A stretch of DNA of 64,000 nucleotides from Alphaproteobacteria bacterium WMHbin7 (GCA_002753155.1 PDZW01000006.1:57780-121779); one strand, 5' to 3'; shown: positions 49,180-58,980, numbered from the stretch's first letter. Notes: generated by a model from the letters alone, not told the origin. Made by a program: numbers and translations.

Positions 49180-50424
49180 TTACTCCACCGCTTCCCCAAT
49201 CGCCTCATAAACCCGGTCCAACTGGCTTTCGCTGATGGAATAGGGCGGCATCACATACACCGTATTTCCAAGCGGCCTCAAGAGCACACCCGCCTTCATG
49301 AAACCGGCATAAAGCCTGGGGCCGATGCCCGCCAGATAGCCCTGATCCGCCACCTTGACATCAAGGGCAGCGATGGTGCCGATGCGCCGCACATTCTTGA
49401 AACGGGCATCGTTCCTGAAGGCGGCCAAGCGCTCCTCCTGCCAACGTCCCAGCGTCGCCACGCGATCCCGCACGGGTTCCTGCTCCCACACATCAAGGTT
49501 CGCGTTGGCGGCGGCACAAGCCAGGGGGTTGGCCGTGTAGGAACTGGAATGGAAGAAGGTCTTGGAACGATCCTCGGAATAATGGGCATCGAAGATGTCG
49601 GCCCTGCAAAGTGTTGCGGCCAGGGGCAGGCTGCCCCCGGTGATCCCCTTGGCGAGGCACAGGATGTCGGGAGCAATGCCCGCCTGCTCGCAGGCAAACA
49701 GGGTGCCGGTGCGCCCGAATCCGGTCATCACCTCGTCGGCGATAAACAGCACGCCATGATGGGCGCAGATGCGCCGCATCTCGGCCAGAACGGCAGGCGC
49801 ATAGAGAAGCATGCCTCCTGCCCCCAGGATCAAGGGCTCGACCACCAAGCCTGCGATATCACCACCCCGGCAGGCCGCTTCCAGCGCCGCAAATGTGCGT
49901 TCCTCCTGCCCGGGATGGGGGAATGGAATGCGTTCAACCTCGAACAGCACCGGCTCGTAGCTTGCGGTGAACACCCCCCTGGCACCCAGCGACATGGTTC
50001 CCACCGTATCGCCGTGATAGCCACCCTCAAGGGCGATGAAGCGCGTTCGCATCTTACCCCCATGACGCCAGTATCCCAGCGCCATCTTAAGTCCAACCTC
50101 GACAGCAGTGGAGCCCGAGTCCGAGAAGAAAACATAATCAAGACCCTTCGGTGCTATCTTCACCAGCCGCGAAGCCAGCCTCTCGGCGGGCTGGTGCGTA
50201 AGGCCCGCAAAGATCATCTGATCCAGCTTGGCGGCCTGTTCCTGAATGGCTTTCACGATGGGGGGATGGCAATGACCGTGCGTGATCACCCACCAGGATG
50301 AAATGGCGTCGATCAATTCCTTGCCGCCTTCCTGCTTCAGCACAGCACCCGAGGCGCACTCGATCAGCGGCATGTCGGGAAACAAGGCATGCTGGGTGAA
50401 GGGATGCCATACGGGCGAGGTCAT
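49180..50424 (-). CDS. bioA: Adenosylmethionine-8-amino-7-oxononanoate aminotransferase
   Basis: 414 residues. PLP enzyme that uses SAM as amino donor to make 7,8-diaminopelargonate in biotin synthesis. Landmarks: [46 protein letters not shown] (PLP Asp) and [16 protein letters not shown] (PLP Lys). The ATG overlaps the bioD stop. Its 3' end also exists as a remnant beyond mqsRA. Confidence 0.96.
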   Translation of the reverse strand: MTSPVWHPFTQHALFPDMPLIECASGAVLKQEGGKELIDAISSWWVITHGHCHPPIVKAIQEQAAKLDQMIFAGLTHQPAERLASRLVKIAPKGLDYVFFSDSGSTAVEVGLKMALGYWRHGGKMRTRFIALEGGYHGDTVGTMSLGARGVFTASYEPVLFEVERIPFPHPGQEERTFAALEAACRGGDIAGLVVEPLILGAGGMLLYAPAVLAEMRRICAHHGVLFIADEVMTGFGRTGTLFACEQAGIAPDILCLAKGITGGSLPLAATLCRADIFDAHYSEDRSKTFFHSSSYTANPLACAAANANLDVWEQEPVRDRVATLGRWQEERLAAFRNDARFKNVRRIGTIAALDVKVADQGYLAGIGPRLYAGFMKAGVLLRPLGNTVYVMPPYSISESQLDRVYEAIGEAVE

Positions 50425-51029
50425 GACGCAAAATCCCGCAGATCGAAATTGGCGGCAAAAGCCTGCCCCAGGCTTTCTGATGTCAACGGATCAAGCCAGG
50501 GCAGACGGCCCAGGCGCCTTGCCTTGCCCAGGGTGCAGATGCTCTGCTCGGATTCCTCGTTTGCCTCGCCGATGAAGGCCATGCCCAGAACCGAAATGCC
50601 CCGCGCCCTTAGGGCTTCCAGCGAAAGCAGGCTGTGATTGATCGTGCCCAGGCTGGTGCGTGCGCACAGAATCACCGGCAGGTTCCAACGCTTGAAGAGA
50701 TCGGCAAACAAAAAAGAGTCACTCACCGGCGACAACACGCCGCCCGCCGCCTCGATCACCAAGGGATCGGCATCGGGCAAGGACAGCCTGTCTGGATCGA
50801 TGACAACGCCGTCGATACGTGCGGCCAGATGGGGCGAAAGCGGGCGGGAAAGGCGATAGGCCTCGGGCAACACCGCAGCGCCCAGACGAGATGCCATCTC
50901 GGAATCGGTTTCACCCTCAAGCCCGGCCTGCACCGGTTTCCAATAGGCGGCCGAGAGCGCCAGCGCTAGGCCAGCCGCGAAGACGGTCTTGCCGATGCCT
51001 GTATCGGTGCCCGCCACGACGTATTTCAT
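50421..51029 (-). CDS. bioD: Dethiobiotin synthetase
   Basis: 202 residues. ATP-dependent carboxylation and ring closure of diaminopelargonate. [18 protein letters not shown] is the P loop, YWKPVQAG the substrate Lys, and [11 protein letters not shown] the Mg-binding Glu region. It overlaps bioF and bioA by 4 bp each, a tight bioF-bioD-bioA operon. Confidence 0.95.
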   Translation of the reverse strand: MKYVVAGTDTGIGKTVFAAGLALALSAAYWKPVQAGLEGETDSEMASRLGAAVLPEAYRLSRPLSPHLAARIDGVVIDPDRLSLPDADPLVIEAAGGVLSPVSDSFLFADLFKRWNLPVILCARTSLGTINHSLLSLEALRARGISVLGMAFIGEANEESEQSICTLGKARRLGRLPWLDPLTSESLGQAFAANFDLRDFAS

Positions 51030-52138
51030 GGCCGCAATGCCTCGGCCAGATCATTTAGCATGCGGCCCAGAATCACCTCGTCAACATGCAAGGTGATGGC
51101 CAGACGCAGGCGCGACGTGCCCTCGGGCACCGTGGGCGGGCGGATGGCGCGGATATCGTAGCCCTTGGCCTGCAGGGATTTCGCCAGCGCCACGGCGCAC
51201 TCGGGCGTACCTACGATGACGGGCTGAATCTGCGAGCCGCTGGGAACCAGTTCCATCTTGCGCAGGCGCTCGCCGGTAAACGTCACCAGAGCGTCCAGCC
51301 GCTCACGCCTCTCTGGCTGCTCCTGGCACAGCTTCAGGCTGGCGCGCACCACCGCGGCCATCAGGGGCGAGGGTGCGGTGGCATAGATGAAGGGCCGGGC
51401 CCGATTGATCATGAAATCTCGAAGCGGCCTGGCCAGACAGAGCAGGCCCCCCGAAGCCCCCAAAGCCTTGCCGCAGGTATGCAGCGTGATCACGTTCTCA
51501 GCACCTTCGAATTTTGCCGACAGGCCGCGCCCGTCAGGCCCCAACACGCCGGTGGCATGGGCCTCGTCCACCACCAGCATGGCTTGATAGCGATCGGCCA
51601 GGGCCATTAACTCGTGAATCGGCGCCAGATCGCCATCCATGCTGTAAAGGCTTTCCACCGCGATCCAACAGCACCCCTTGCCCCGATGCGCCTTCAGCGC
51701 CGTCTCAAGCGACTCCAGGTCATTGTGGAGAAAGCTTTTGCGCTCGGCACGGCTGATGCTCATGCCATCATGAACGCTGGCATGGATCAGTTCGTCGTAA
51801 AGGATCAGATCGCCCTTTTGCGGAAGCGTGGCGAACAGGGCGGCATTGGCCGGAAAACCACCACCGAAATAAAGTGCTGATTGCGCGCCGAAGAAACGGG
51901 CGGCCTCCTCTTCCAGCGCCTCGTGTTCAAGGTGATTGCCGCGCAGCAGGCGCGAGCCTCCGGCACCCACCGGAACAGCCCGGTCCAGCGCCTCAAAAAC
52001 GGCCCCAGCCAGTTCTGAGGAATTGGCCAGCGCCAGATAATCGTTCGAGGAGAAATCATGGCCCAATCGGGGGGCCAGCGCTCTTAGGCGCCCGCCCCGC
52101 TCCAGGTCATCCAAGGCCCTGCGGTAGGTTTCGAGCAT
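51026..52138 (-). CDS. bioF: 8-amino-7-oxononanoate synthase
   Basis: 370 residues. PLP enzyme joining pimeloyl-thioester and alanine. [32 protein letters not shown] (PLP Asp) and [13 protein letters not shown] (PLP Lys) are as expected. First gene of bioFDA; bioB and the pimeloyl genes are not in this window, and I see no clear BioR or BirA site upstream. Confidence 0.95.
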   Translation of the reverse strand: MLETYRRALDDLERGGRLRALAPRLGHDFSSNDYLALANSSELAGAVFEALDRAVPVGAGGSRLLRGNHLEHEALEEEAARFFGAQSALYFGGGFPANAALFATLPQKGDLILYDELIHASVHDGMSISRAERKSFLHNDLESLETALKAHRGKGCCWIAVESLYSMDGDLAPIHELMALADRYQAMLVVDEAHATGVLGPDGRGLSAKFEGAENVITLHTCGKALGASGGLLCLARPLRDFMINRARPFIYATAPSPLMAAVVRASLKLCQEQPERRERLDALVTFTGERLRKMELVPSGSQIQPVIVGTPECAVALAKSLQAKGYDIRAIRPPTVPEGTSRLRLAITLHVDEVILGRMLNDLAEALRP

Positions 52139-52177
52139 CCCGATGAGTTACTGGAAAAGGGGCCTTCGGTCAAAAGA

Positions 52178-52546
52178 TTACCGACCGGCGACGACAGCGC
52201 CCCCGGCCTGGGCCCAGGCGATGATCCCACCCGACAGGCGGTGAATATCGCCCTGATAGCCCGAGGAGGCCAAAAAGGTCGCCGCCATACCGCAACGTTG
52301 CCCACTGCGGCAGTGGATCAGCAGCTTCTTGCCCTCGGGCACCTTGGGTAAGCCGCCCGGGTTGAAGCGGGACAGAGGGAGCAGAGTGGCCCCTGGAATG
52401 TGGCCTGCCAAAAACTCGTTTTCTTCCCGCACATCAACCACCACGGCTTTGCCCTCGGCGATCCAGGCCTGGGCCTGCCCGGCATCGATCACCTGGATGT
52501 TGTCGTAAGTCATTGCCTGGGAAGAGCCTGAAACCTGTCCGAACAT
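52178..52546 (-). CDS. Single-domain rhodanese
   Basis: 122 residues (111 if it starts at ATG 52513). Sulfurtransferase of the GlpE/PspE size: VVDVREENEFLAGHIPGA, then the active-site loop HCRSGQRCG with the catalytic Cys and an extra Cys six residues on. It moves sulfane sulfur to cyanide or thiols in vitro; in vivo partners vary. It has its own promoter with an inverted repeat. Confidence 0.92.
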   Translation of the reverse strand: MFGQVSGSSQAMTYDNIQVIDAGQAQAWIAEGKAVVVDVREENEFLAGHIPGATLLPLSRFNPGGLPKVPEGKKLLIHCRSGQRCGMAATFLASSGYQGDIHRLSGGIIAWAQAGGAVVAGR

Positions 52547-52573
52547 GGAAGCGCACCATCTCCTGAAAGAGCT

Positions 52574-52615
52574 TATTAGACATAACTAATATAGATTGCG
52601 ATTAGCAAAGTGCAA
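52574..52615 (-). promoter_or_regulatory. Rhodanese promoter with inverted repeat over the -10 box
   Basis: On the minus strand TTGCAC (52615-52610) and TATATT (52593-52588) are 16 bp apart. The inverted repeat TATTAG-acataa-CTAATA (52574-52591) overlaps the -10 box, as expected for a repressor such as a sulfide-sensing ArsR/BigR protein. The repressor itself is not nearby. Confidence 0.6.
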
Positions 52616-52631
52616 CCCCCTTTCTGAAATT

Positions 52632-52994
52632 TCACGGGGGGTCATAAGTGAAGCCCACGGTCAAACCAAAACATTGGGCTAAAACCGCTTTGACGGCATC
52701 GACATCTCTTGTCGAAAGCCGTCCGACGCTCCCATCGATCAGGGCAGTATCCAGCGTGAACAGCTTCAGCCTTACCCGGCAGGGAAGCTTGAGGCCCGCT
52801 TCCTTCCAGTCCGTCAGAGGAACATCGGTCGGCCAGTCGCTTTGCCGCGCCGTCGTAATCATCGACAGAATCGCATGGCCATGGCGGCTGTTGAAATCCG
52901 CAGACGACAGGACCAGGGCAGGACGGCGCTTCTGAACGGGGCGATCCGTAAAGGGGAAGGGAACAACGACGACCTCGAAAGCGCTATAGGTCAC
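52632..52994 (-). CDS. MazF/PemK-family toxin
   Basis: 120 residues from GTG 52994, which has AGGAAG 6 nt upstream and overlaps the antitoxin end by 11 bp. PemK pattern: FEVVVVPFPFTDRPVQKRRPALVLS at the start (split at the conserved PF-F-D), HGHAILSMITTA and a late RVRLKLFTLD. Such toxins cut mRNA at short sites. Confidence 0.9.
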   Translation of the reverse strand: MTYSAFEVVVVPFPFTDRPVQKRRPALVLSSADFNSRHGHAILSMITTARQSDWPTDVPLTDWKEAGLKLPCRVRLKLFTLDTALIDGSVGRLSTRDVDAVKAVLAQCFGLTVGFTYDPP

Positions 52995-53208
52995 GCCAGG
53001 CTTCCTCGTCCTCAGGCGACCCCCATTCGCCAAGCGTGGACTGAACGGACCTCAGATAGGCCTCATCCATCTGTTTGACCTTGCGCATCAGAATGCGGTC
53101 ATTCTGAACATCCAAGGAAACCAGATCGCCACTCTTCAGCCGGGCCGCCTCGCGAATGCGCTTCGGTATGGTCATCTGCCCCTTTGACGTAATGCGAGCC
53201 AAATCCAT
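52984..53208 (-). CDS. AbrB/SpoVT-type antitoxin
   Basis: 74 residues. Swapped-hairpin AbrB fold: ARITSKGQMTIPKRIREAARL and GDLVSLDVQNDRILM, followed by an acidic toxin-binding tail (WGSPEDEEAWRDL). Partner of the MazF-like protein directly downstream. Confidence 0.92.
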   Translation of the reverse strand: MDLARITSKGQMTIPKRIREAARLKSGDLVSLDVQNDRILMRKVKQMDEAYLRSVQSTLGEWGSPEDEEAWRDL

Positions 53209-53228
53209 GACAGCACCCCCTCAGAACT

Positions 53229-53250
53229 CCTTACTTGTAAGAATGTAAGG
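53229..53250. promoter_or_regulatory. Candidate operator of the AbrB/MazF module
   Basis: CTTAC-tt-GTAAG at 53230-53241, with a third half-site GTAAGG at 53245-53250, about 20 bp upstream of the antitoxin ATG. AbrB-type antitoxins bind such repeated half-sites. Confidence 0.5.
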
Positions 53251-53277
53251 CATCCAAACGTTTGCCACAAGCCCAGT

Positions 53278-53312
53278 AAAAAAAGAAAGGGCGGAACCTG
53301 TCGGCCCCGCCC
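53278..53312 (-). terminator. Rho-independent terminator of thrS-infC
   Basis: On the minus strand GGGCGG (53312-53307) pairs with CCGCCC (53294-53289), followed by TTTC and seven T's (53284-53278). It lies 25 bp after the infC stop, so this transcript does not run on to rpmI-rplT. Confidence 0.8.
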
Positions 53313-53337
53313 CCTCATCCTTGACGGTGAAAGCCCC

Positions 53338-53976
53338 TTATTTGGGCGCCATCACCATGACCATCTGGCGGCCTTCCATCTTGGGAAACTGTTCAATCTT
53401 GGCCATCAAATCGAGCTCATCCTTAACCCGATCCAGAACCTTGACCCCCAGTTCCTGATGCGCCATCTCGCGGCCTTCCATCTTGGGAAACTGTTCAATC
53501 TTGGCCATCAAATCGAGCTCATCCTTAACCCGATCCAGAACCTTGACCCCCAGTTCCTGATGCGCCATCTCGCGGCCCCTGAAGCGCAGCGTGACCTTGA
53601 CCTTGTCACCTTCCTCCAGGAACTTTTTCATGGCCCGCATCTTGACCTGATAGTCGTTCTCGTCGATGCCCGGACGCAGCTTGATCTCCTTGATTTCGAT
53701 CACTTTCTGCTTCTTGCGGGCCTCGTTCTTCTTCTTCTGCTCCTCGTACTTGTATTTGCCGAAGTCGAGGATTTTGCAGACAGGAGGCTCGGCATTGGGC
53801 GACACCTCGACCAGATCGAGTCCGGCCTGGGCAGCCTTCTCCAGAGCTTCTCGGATTTGAACGACGCCTAGCATCTCTCCATTTTCGTCGACGAGCCGCA
53901 CGGAACGCGCTGTGATCTCGCCGTTGATGCGCGGCCCTTCGCGGGCGGGCGGCGCAGGCAGTGGTCCTTTAACGAT
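53338..53976 (-). CDS. infC: Translation initiation factor IF-3 with internal duplication
   Basis: 212 residues if it starts at ATC 53976, chosen because GGAGG stands 6 nt before it and the product then has the normal IF-3 head ([20 protein letters not shown]). The first ATG or GTG in frame (GTG 53901) would cut into the N-domain. E. coli infC also uses a rare codon (AUU) for autoregulation. N-domain to about residue 85, basic linker helix ([16 protein letters not shown]), C-domain from about 95. A 34-residue unit ([20 protein letters not shown] and 14 more) occurs twice, residues 135-168 and 169-202, and the two DNA copies are identical. IF-3 normally has one. Downstream of thrS by 46 bp. 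Confidence 0.93.
   Translation of the reverse strand: MVKGPLPAPPAREGPRINGEITARSVRLVDENGEMLGVVQIREALEKAAQAGLDLVEVSPNAEPPVCKILDFGKYKYEEQKKKNEARKKQKVIEIKEIKLRPGIDENDYQVKMRAMKKFLEEGDKVKVTLRFRGREMAHQELGVKVLDRVKDELDLMAKIEQFPKMEGREMAHQELGVKVLDRVKDELDLMAKIEQFPKMEGRQMVMVMAPK
53371..53574. repeat. 102-bp perfect tandem duplication inside infC
   Basis: 53371-53472 and 53473-53574 are identical at all 102 positions; the reading frame is kept (34 codons). The duplicated unit spans a helix and strand of the IF-3 C-domain. Confidence 0.95.
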
Positions 53977-54022
53977 CAGAAACCTCCATCGGTTGCGTTA
54001 CAATTACGGCAAAAGCGCATCG

Positions 54023-55966
54023 CTAAGCCGTTTCCCGCCGAACATCCGGCGGGGTCGATTCTGCCCTAAGCATAGCTACAGCTTCATCAAGCGCAAGCAC
54101 TTCTTGCTTCTCGCCGCCAAGTCGCCTGAGGGCCACCTGACGATTTTCCGCCTCGCGTTTGCCCACCACCAGCAGATAGGGGACCTTGGCCAGCGAATGC
54201 TCGCGCACTTTGAGGTTGATTTTCTCATTCCTGAGATCTGTCTGCGCCTTGAGGCCCGCCCTTTTCAGAAGCCTGCACACCTCTTCGGCATAGGAGTCGC
54301 CGTCGCTGGTGATGGTGGCAACCACGGCCTGCACGGGGGCCAGCCAGGCGGGAAGACGGCCCGCATAATTCTCGATCAGGATGCCGGTAAAACGCTCCAG
54401 TGAGCCGAACAGTGCCCGATGCAGCATGACCGGGCGGTGCTTGGCCCCATCCTCGCCGACATAGGTGACATCGAAGCGCTCGGTCAGATTCATATCGACC
54501 TGCAACGTGCCGCACTGCCAGTCGCGGCCAATGGCATCGCGCAACACGAATTCAAGCTTGGGGCCGTAAAAGGCGCCTTCGCCGGGATTGAGCGTATAGG
54601 CCAGCTTCATGTGATCGAGCGCTCCCTTAAGCGCCGCCTCCAGCTTGTCCCAGACCTCGTCCGAGCCGATGCGCTTTTCCGGACGATCCGAGAATTTGAT
54701 TCGCACATTGTCGAATCCGAAATCCTTGTAGATGTCCAAGATCAGATCGACCACGCGCTTGCACTCGTCCTCCATCTGCGAAAGCGTGCAGAAGATGTGG
54801 GCATCGTCCTGGGTGAAGGCGCGCACACGCATAAGCCCGTGCAACGCGCCCGAAGGCTCATAGCGATGAACCTTGCCAAATTCGGCCATGCGCAAGGGAA
54901 GGTCGCGATAGCTTTTGATGCCCTGGGCGAAGACTTGAATGCCACCCGGACAGTTCATCGGCTTGACGGCATAGATGCGCTCGTCCTCGCGATCCGGAAA
55001 AAAGCGGGTGAAGAACATGTTTTCGCGGAAGGTATCCCAGTGGCCGCTGGTCATCCACATCTGGCGGTCCATCAGTTCGGGCGTGTTGATCTCGACATAG
55101 CCCGCCTCGTCCTGACGCCTGCGCATATAATCCATCAAGGTGCGGAACAAAGTCCAGCCCATGGGATGCCAGAATACGGCGCCCGGCGCCTCTTCCTGGA
55201 AATGAAAGAGGTCCATTTCCTTGCCCAGACGGCGATGGTCGCGCTTCTCGGCCTCTTCCAGCATGGTCAGATAGGCGGTGAGGTCCTTCTCGTTCGTCCA
55301 GGCCGTGCCATAGATTCGGCTCAGCATGGCGTTCTTGGAATCCCCCCGCCAATAGGCGCCCGCCACCTTCATCAGTTTGAAGGCCTTGCCCAGTTTGCCC
55401 GTACTGGGCAGATGAGGGCCGCGGCACAGATCCATCCAGTCGCCCTGACGATAGATCGAGATTTTCTGGCCCTCTGGGATCGCCGCAATCAGTTCGGCCT
55501 TGTACTGCTCGCCGATGGACTTGAAGTGCGCCACGGCAGCGTCGCGGTCCCATTCCTCGCGGTTAATCGGCAGATCGCGTTCCACGATCTGCCCCATCCG
55601 CTCTTCGATTTTGGGCAGATCCTCCAGGGTGAAGGGCGCCTTGGCCGCGAAATCGTAATAAAAGCCGTTCTCGATAGCGGGACCGATTGTGACCTGTGTT
55701 CCGGGGAACAGCTCCTGCACCGCCTGGGCCATGACATGGGCAGCATCATGGCGCAGCAGTTCCAGCGCCTCGGGGTCCTTGGCGGTGACGATGGCCACCT
55801 TGGCATCCGTCTCGATGCGCGTCGCAAGATCGACCAGTGTGCCGTCCAGCTTCAGGGCCAAGGCCGCCTTGGCAAGGCCGGGACCGATCCCGGCGGCCAG
55901 TTCGGCACCGGTGACGGCGCCCGTAAACGAGCGCTGGGAACCATCGGGAAGCGTAAGGACGGGCAT
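54023..55966 (-). CDS. thrS: Threonine-tRNA ligase
   Basis: 647 residues. Order: TGS domain (1-62), editing domain with [17 protein letters not shown] (HxxxH) near residue 73, catalytic class II core with MNCPGG and the zinc-binding Cys/His, [18 protein letters not shown] (motif 2) and late [12 protein letters not shown] leading to the anticodon domain. ATG 55966 gives the standard PVLTLPDGS opening. Precedes infC, as in many bacteria. Confidence 0.97.
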   Translation of the reverse strand: MPVLTLPDGSQRSFTGAVTGAELAAGIGPGLAKAALALKLDGTLVDLATRIETDAKVAIVTAKDPEALELLRHDAAHVMAQAVQELFPGTQVTIGPAIENGFYYDFAAKAPFTLEDLPKIEERMGQIVERDLPINREEWDRDAAVAHFKSIGEQYKAELIAAIPEGQKISIYRQGDWMDLCRGPHLPSTGKLGKAFKLMKVAGAYWRGDSKNAMLSRIYGTAWTNEKDLTAYLTMLEEAEKRDHRRLGKEMDLFHFQEEAPGAVFWHPMGWTLFRTLMDYMRRRQDEAGYVEINTPELMDRQMWMTSGHWDTFRENMFFTRFFPDREDERIYAVKPMNCPGGIQVFAQGIKSYRDLPLRMAEFGKVHRYEPSGALHGLMRVRAFTQDDAHIFCTLSQMEDECKRVVDLILDIYKDFGFDNVRIKFSDRPEKRIGSDEVWDKLEAALKGALDHMKLAYTLNPGEGAFYGPKLEFVLRDAIGRDWQCGTLQVDMNLTERFDVTYVGEDGAKHRPVMLHRALFGSLERFTGILIENYAGRLPAWLAPVQAVVATITSDGDSYAEEVCRLLKRAGLKAQTDLRNEKINLKVREHSLAKVPYLLVVGKREAENRQVALRRLGGEKQEVLALDEAVAMLRAESTPPDVRRETA

Positions 55967-56062
55967 GGGAAAACTCTTAAGAATTAGGCTTCGGGAGGCG
56001 AGAGAGTAGGCCGTTTCGCCAATCTGTCAAGGATACCCGTTTATCTGCCTCGAATATCGGCA

Positions 56063-56977
56063 TCAGCCAAGCCCCACCAGCGAGCGGGCGAAAGCAAGCG
56101 GCTCGAAGGGCTGAAGATCATCGGCCTGTTCGCCCACGCCGATGGCATGGACGGGAAGGCCGAACTTCTCGGCCAGGGCCACCAGAACGCCGCCCTTGGC
56201 CGTGCCGTCCAGCTTGGTCAGCACCAGGCCGGTGATCTCGACCATGGATTTGAAGGTCTCGACCTGATTGAGCGCGTTCTGGCCGGTGGTGGCGTCCAGG
56301 ACCAGAAGGGTGGCATGCGGCAGGCTTTCATCTTGCTTCTTGATGACGCGCACCACCTTCTTCAACTCCTCCATCAGTTCGGTCTTGTTGTGCAGACGCC
56401 CCGCCGTGTCGATGAACAGAATGTCCACCCCATCCGCCTTTGCCTTGGCCACGGCGTCATAGGCCAGACCCGCCGCATCGGCCCCGGTCTCGCGGGCAAT
56501 GACAAAAGAACCGGTACGCTCGCCCCAGACCTTCAACTGCTCGACGAAAACAGCGCGGAAGGTATCGCCCGCCGCCAACATCACCTTCCGGCCCTTGGCG
56601 CGCTCCAGACTCGCCAATTTTCCGATGGTGGTGGTCTTGCCCGTGCCGTTGACGCCCACCACCAGTACCACCTGCGGCTTTACGCCCGGATCAAGCGCCA
56701 GCGGCAGGGCCACGGGTTCCAGAAGCCTGGCAATATCTCCCGCCAGATGTTCGCGCACGGCTTCATCGGTAGCACCCTGCTCGAAGCGGGCCTTGCCGAG
56801 CGACTGGGTCAGCTTGAAGGCGGTGGCGGCCCCCAGATCGGCCCCGATCAGCAATTCCTCGATGCCACCCAGCGCCACCTCGTCCAGCTTGCTTTTGGTC
56901 ACCAGATCGGTGATCCCCTGGCCCAGTTGCTTCGAAGTGCGCGACAAACCTTCCTTCAGACGATGAAGCCAGCTCAT
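56063..56977 (-). CDS. ftsY: Signal recognition particle receptor FtsY
   Basis: 304 residues. SRP-GTPase that docks ribosome-nascent chain complexes on the membrane. NG domain only, with no long acidic A domain, as in many alphaproteobacteria. GVNGTGKTTTIGKLA (P loop), DTFRAVFVEQL (G2; the usual residues are AAA before VEQL, here AVF), LFIDTAGRLHNK (G3), LTKLDGTAKGG (G4). It overlaps mtaB by 4 bp. Confidence 0.95.
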   Translation of the reverse strand: MSWLHRLKEGLSRTSKQLGQGITDLVTKSKLDEVALGGIEELLIGADLGAATAFKLTQSLGKARFEQGATDEAVREHLAGDIARLLEPVALPLALDPGVKPQVVLVVGVNGTGKTTTIGKLASLERAKGRKVMLAAGDTFRAVFVEQLKVWGERTGSFVIARETGADAAGLAYDAVAKAKADGVDILFIDTAGRLHNKTELMEELKKVVRVIKKQDESLPHATLLVLDATTGQNALNQVETFKSMVEITGLVLTKLDGTAKGGVLVALAEKFGLPVHAIGVGEQADDLQPFEPLAFARSLVGLG

Positions 56978-58173
56978 GAAACGATGGAGGCTTGCAATCT
57001 GTCTTTTTGAACCCCGTCAATCTGCACGGTTGCAATCGTGCCGGGAACGCCTCCTTCGAAAACAACAGGCAGATAGGCTTCGCTGAGCCCCCTGCCCGTT
57101 TCCTCGACCAGGACGCACACGGATTTTCCTACGAAGGAAGTCCGAAGTTTTTCACTCTGGCGCTCGCCTGCCTGACGCAAGTCGGCAGCCCTAAGCTTCA
57201 CCACATCGCCCGGCAGGCGTTTCCAGCGCGCAGCTGGGGTTCCCGGCCTGGACGAAAAGGGAAAGACATGCAGATGCGCCATGCCCAGCCGCTCGACCAG
57301 TTCCAGGGTTTCCTGATGATCGGCCTCGCTCTCAGCAGGAAATCCGGCGATGAGGTCAGCTCCCAGGGCGATATCGGGCAAGCCGTCGCGCAGCCGCAAA
57401 AGATCGACCCTTCGATGGCGCCTGGCCATACGCTTTAGCACCGCATCGGCACCGGATTGCATGCTCAGATGCAAGTGCCCCATCAGCCGGGGTTCCGATT
57501 TGAAGAGGGCGATCAGTTCAGGCGTGATTTCCGCTGGGTCCATCGAGGTCAGGCGCAGCCGTTCGATGCCCGGAACCGCCTTCAGCAAAGAGATGATCAA
57601 CTGATCCAGCCGCCCCCACGAGGCGATATCGACCCCGGTCAGCACGATTTCAAGGTAGCCGACTTCGACCAGCTTTTCGGCCTGAGCCAAGATGCGCTCG
57701 ACGGCAATGCTGCGCGACGGCCCCCTGGCCTGGGGCACGATGCAGAAGGTGCAGCCATGATCGCAGCCCTGTTGAATCTGCACGAAGGCGCGCGAGCGGC
57801 CTTCGAATCCCTCGATCAGATGCGGCGCCAGCTCGGCCAGGTCCTTAAGGTTGCTGACCACCAGCCGCTCGGACGAAAGCAGCACACCAACATCCAGCTT
57901 GGCGGCATTGCCCAGAACGCGGTCAACCTCGGGCATGTCGGCAAAACTTTTCGCATTCACCTGGGCGGCACAGCCGGTCACGATGATGCGCACACCGGGG
58001 CGTTCGCGCCTTAGCTTGCGAATGGCTTGGCGGGCCTGACGCTCGGCCTCGGCGGTGACGGCGCAGGTATTGACGATCACGGCATCGTCCAGCCCTGCCT
58101 TGGCCGCCGTCTCGCGCAGCACCTCGGACTCGAAGCCGTTCAAGCGGCAGCCGAAAGTGAGGATGTCGATCAT
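56974..58173 (-). CDS. mtaB: tRNA t6A37 methylthiotransferase MtaB
   Basis: 399 residues. Radical-SAM enzyme that adds a methylthio group to t6A37 of tRNA. N-terminal cluster domain with TFGCRLNGFES, NTCAVTAEAERQ and VTGCAAQ (three Cys); radical SAM motif CDHGCTFC near residue 145; C-terminal TRAM-like end. Lies between dapF and ftsY, a common alphaproteobacterial order. Confidence 0.93.
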   Translation of the reverse strand: MIDILTFGCRLNGFESEVLRETAAKAGLDDAVIVNTCAVTAEAERQARQAIRKLRRERPGVRIIVTGCAAQVNAKSFADMPEVDRVLGNAAKLDVGVLLSSERLVVSNLKDLAELAPHLIEGFEGRSRAFVQIQQGCDHGCTFCIVPQARGPSRSIAVERILAQAEKLVEVGYLEIVLTGVDIASWGRLDQLIISLLKAVPGIERLRLTSMDPAEITPELIALFKSEPRLMGHLHLSMQSGADAVLKRMARRHRRVDLLRLRDGLPDIALGADLIAGFPAESEADHQETLELVERLGMAHLHVFPFSSRPGTPAARWKRLPGDVVKLRAADLRQAGERQSEKLRTSFVGKSVCVLVEETGRGLSEAYLPVVFEGGVPGTIATVQIDGVQKDRLQASIVS

Positions 58174-58961
58174 CAGGCCAGACGCCCCTCGGCAACCAGC
58201 GTGGCCGGGCCGGTCATCAACACATGGCCGCTTTCAAGAAAGTGAAGGCGCAGCGTACCACCATCGAGAACGATCTCGACCCGTCGTCCGCAAAGCCCGC
58301 GGCGGTGCGCCGCCACGGCGGCTGCACAAGCGCCCGAGCCGCAGGCCAGCGTAATGCCAGCCCCGCGCTCCCAGACGCGAAGGCGCAGCCTGTCTTGCCC
58401 CAGCACGGAAACCACCTCGACATTGGTGCGGTTGGGAAACTGCTTGTCATGCTCGATCAGGGGACCATGCTGTGCCAGATCGATCCCTTGCGCATCGGGC
58501 ACGAAAAACACAGCATGCGGATTGCCCATATTCACCGAGACCGGATGCGACAAAGGCCCCTGGGTAAGATCGAGATCGGCCACATCACGGGCCGGGCCCA
58601 TGTCCACCTCGATCATTCCGTCCTGAACGGCCCGACAGGGCAAGAGCCCTGAGCGGGTCTCGATGACGCAGGACTCCAGATTCGCCTGGCGCATGATCAG
58701 CATGGCGGCACAGCGCGTCCCGTTGCCGCAAGCCCCCGCTTCGCTGCCATCGGCATTGAGAAAGCGCACGAACAGATCGGCACCTTTCGACTTTGCAGGC
58801 TCCAGAATCACGATCTGATCGCAGCCGATGCCGAAATGGCGATCAGCCAGATGCTTTGCTTCGTCGAGACTGAGGGAAACGGACAGGCTTCGCCCGTCCA
58901 GCACGACGAAATCGTTGCCAAGCCCGTGCATCTTCAGGAAGGGGCGACCGGATAAGCTCAT
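58173..58961 (-). CDS. dapF: Diaminopimelate epimerase
   Basis: 262 residues. Converts LL- to meso-diaminopimelate for lysine and peptidoglycan. Both catalytic Cys are present: SEAGACGNGTRCA near residue 77 and TLACGSGACAAAVA near 207; FLKMHGLGNDFVV is the family's N-terminus. Stop and mtaB start share one base. Confidence 0.96.
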   Translation of the reverse strand: MSLSGRPFLKMHGLGNDFVVLDGRSLSVSLSLDEAKHLADRHFGIGCDQIVILEPAKSKGADLFVRFLNADGSEAGACGNGTRCAAMLIMRQANLESCVIETRSGLLPCRAVQDGMIEVDMGPARDVADLDLTQGPLSHPVSVNMGNPHAVFFVPDAQGIDLAQHGPLIEHDKQFPNRTNVEVVSVLGQDRLRLRVWERGAGITLACGSGACAAAVAAHRRGLCGRRVEIVLDGGTLRLHFLESGHVLMTGPATLVAEGRLA

Positions 58962-58980
58962 AAGGGCTTATATAGTCTCC

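Noticed and set aside
49131..52600. Biotin-specific regulator site or riboswitch at bioFDA
   Set aside because: Only about 40 bp separate bioF from the rhodanese gene and I could not see a BioR/BirA palindrome there.
53338..53901. GTG 53901 as the infC start
   Set aside because: It would remove conserved IF-3 N-terminal residues and has no ribosome binding site, while ATC 53976 follows GGAGG.
54419..55987. 522-codon plus-strand frame
   Set aside because: Antisense of thrS, without motifs of its own.
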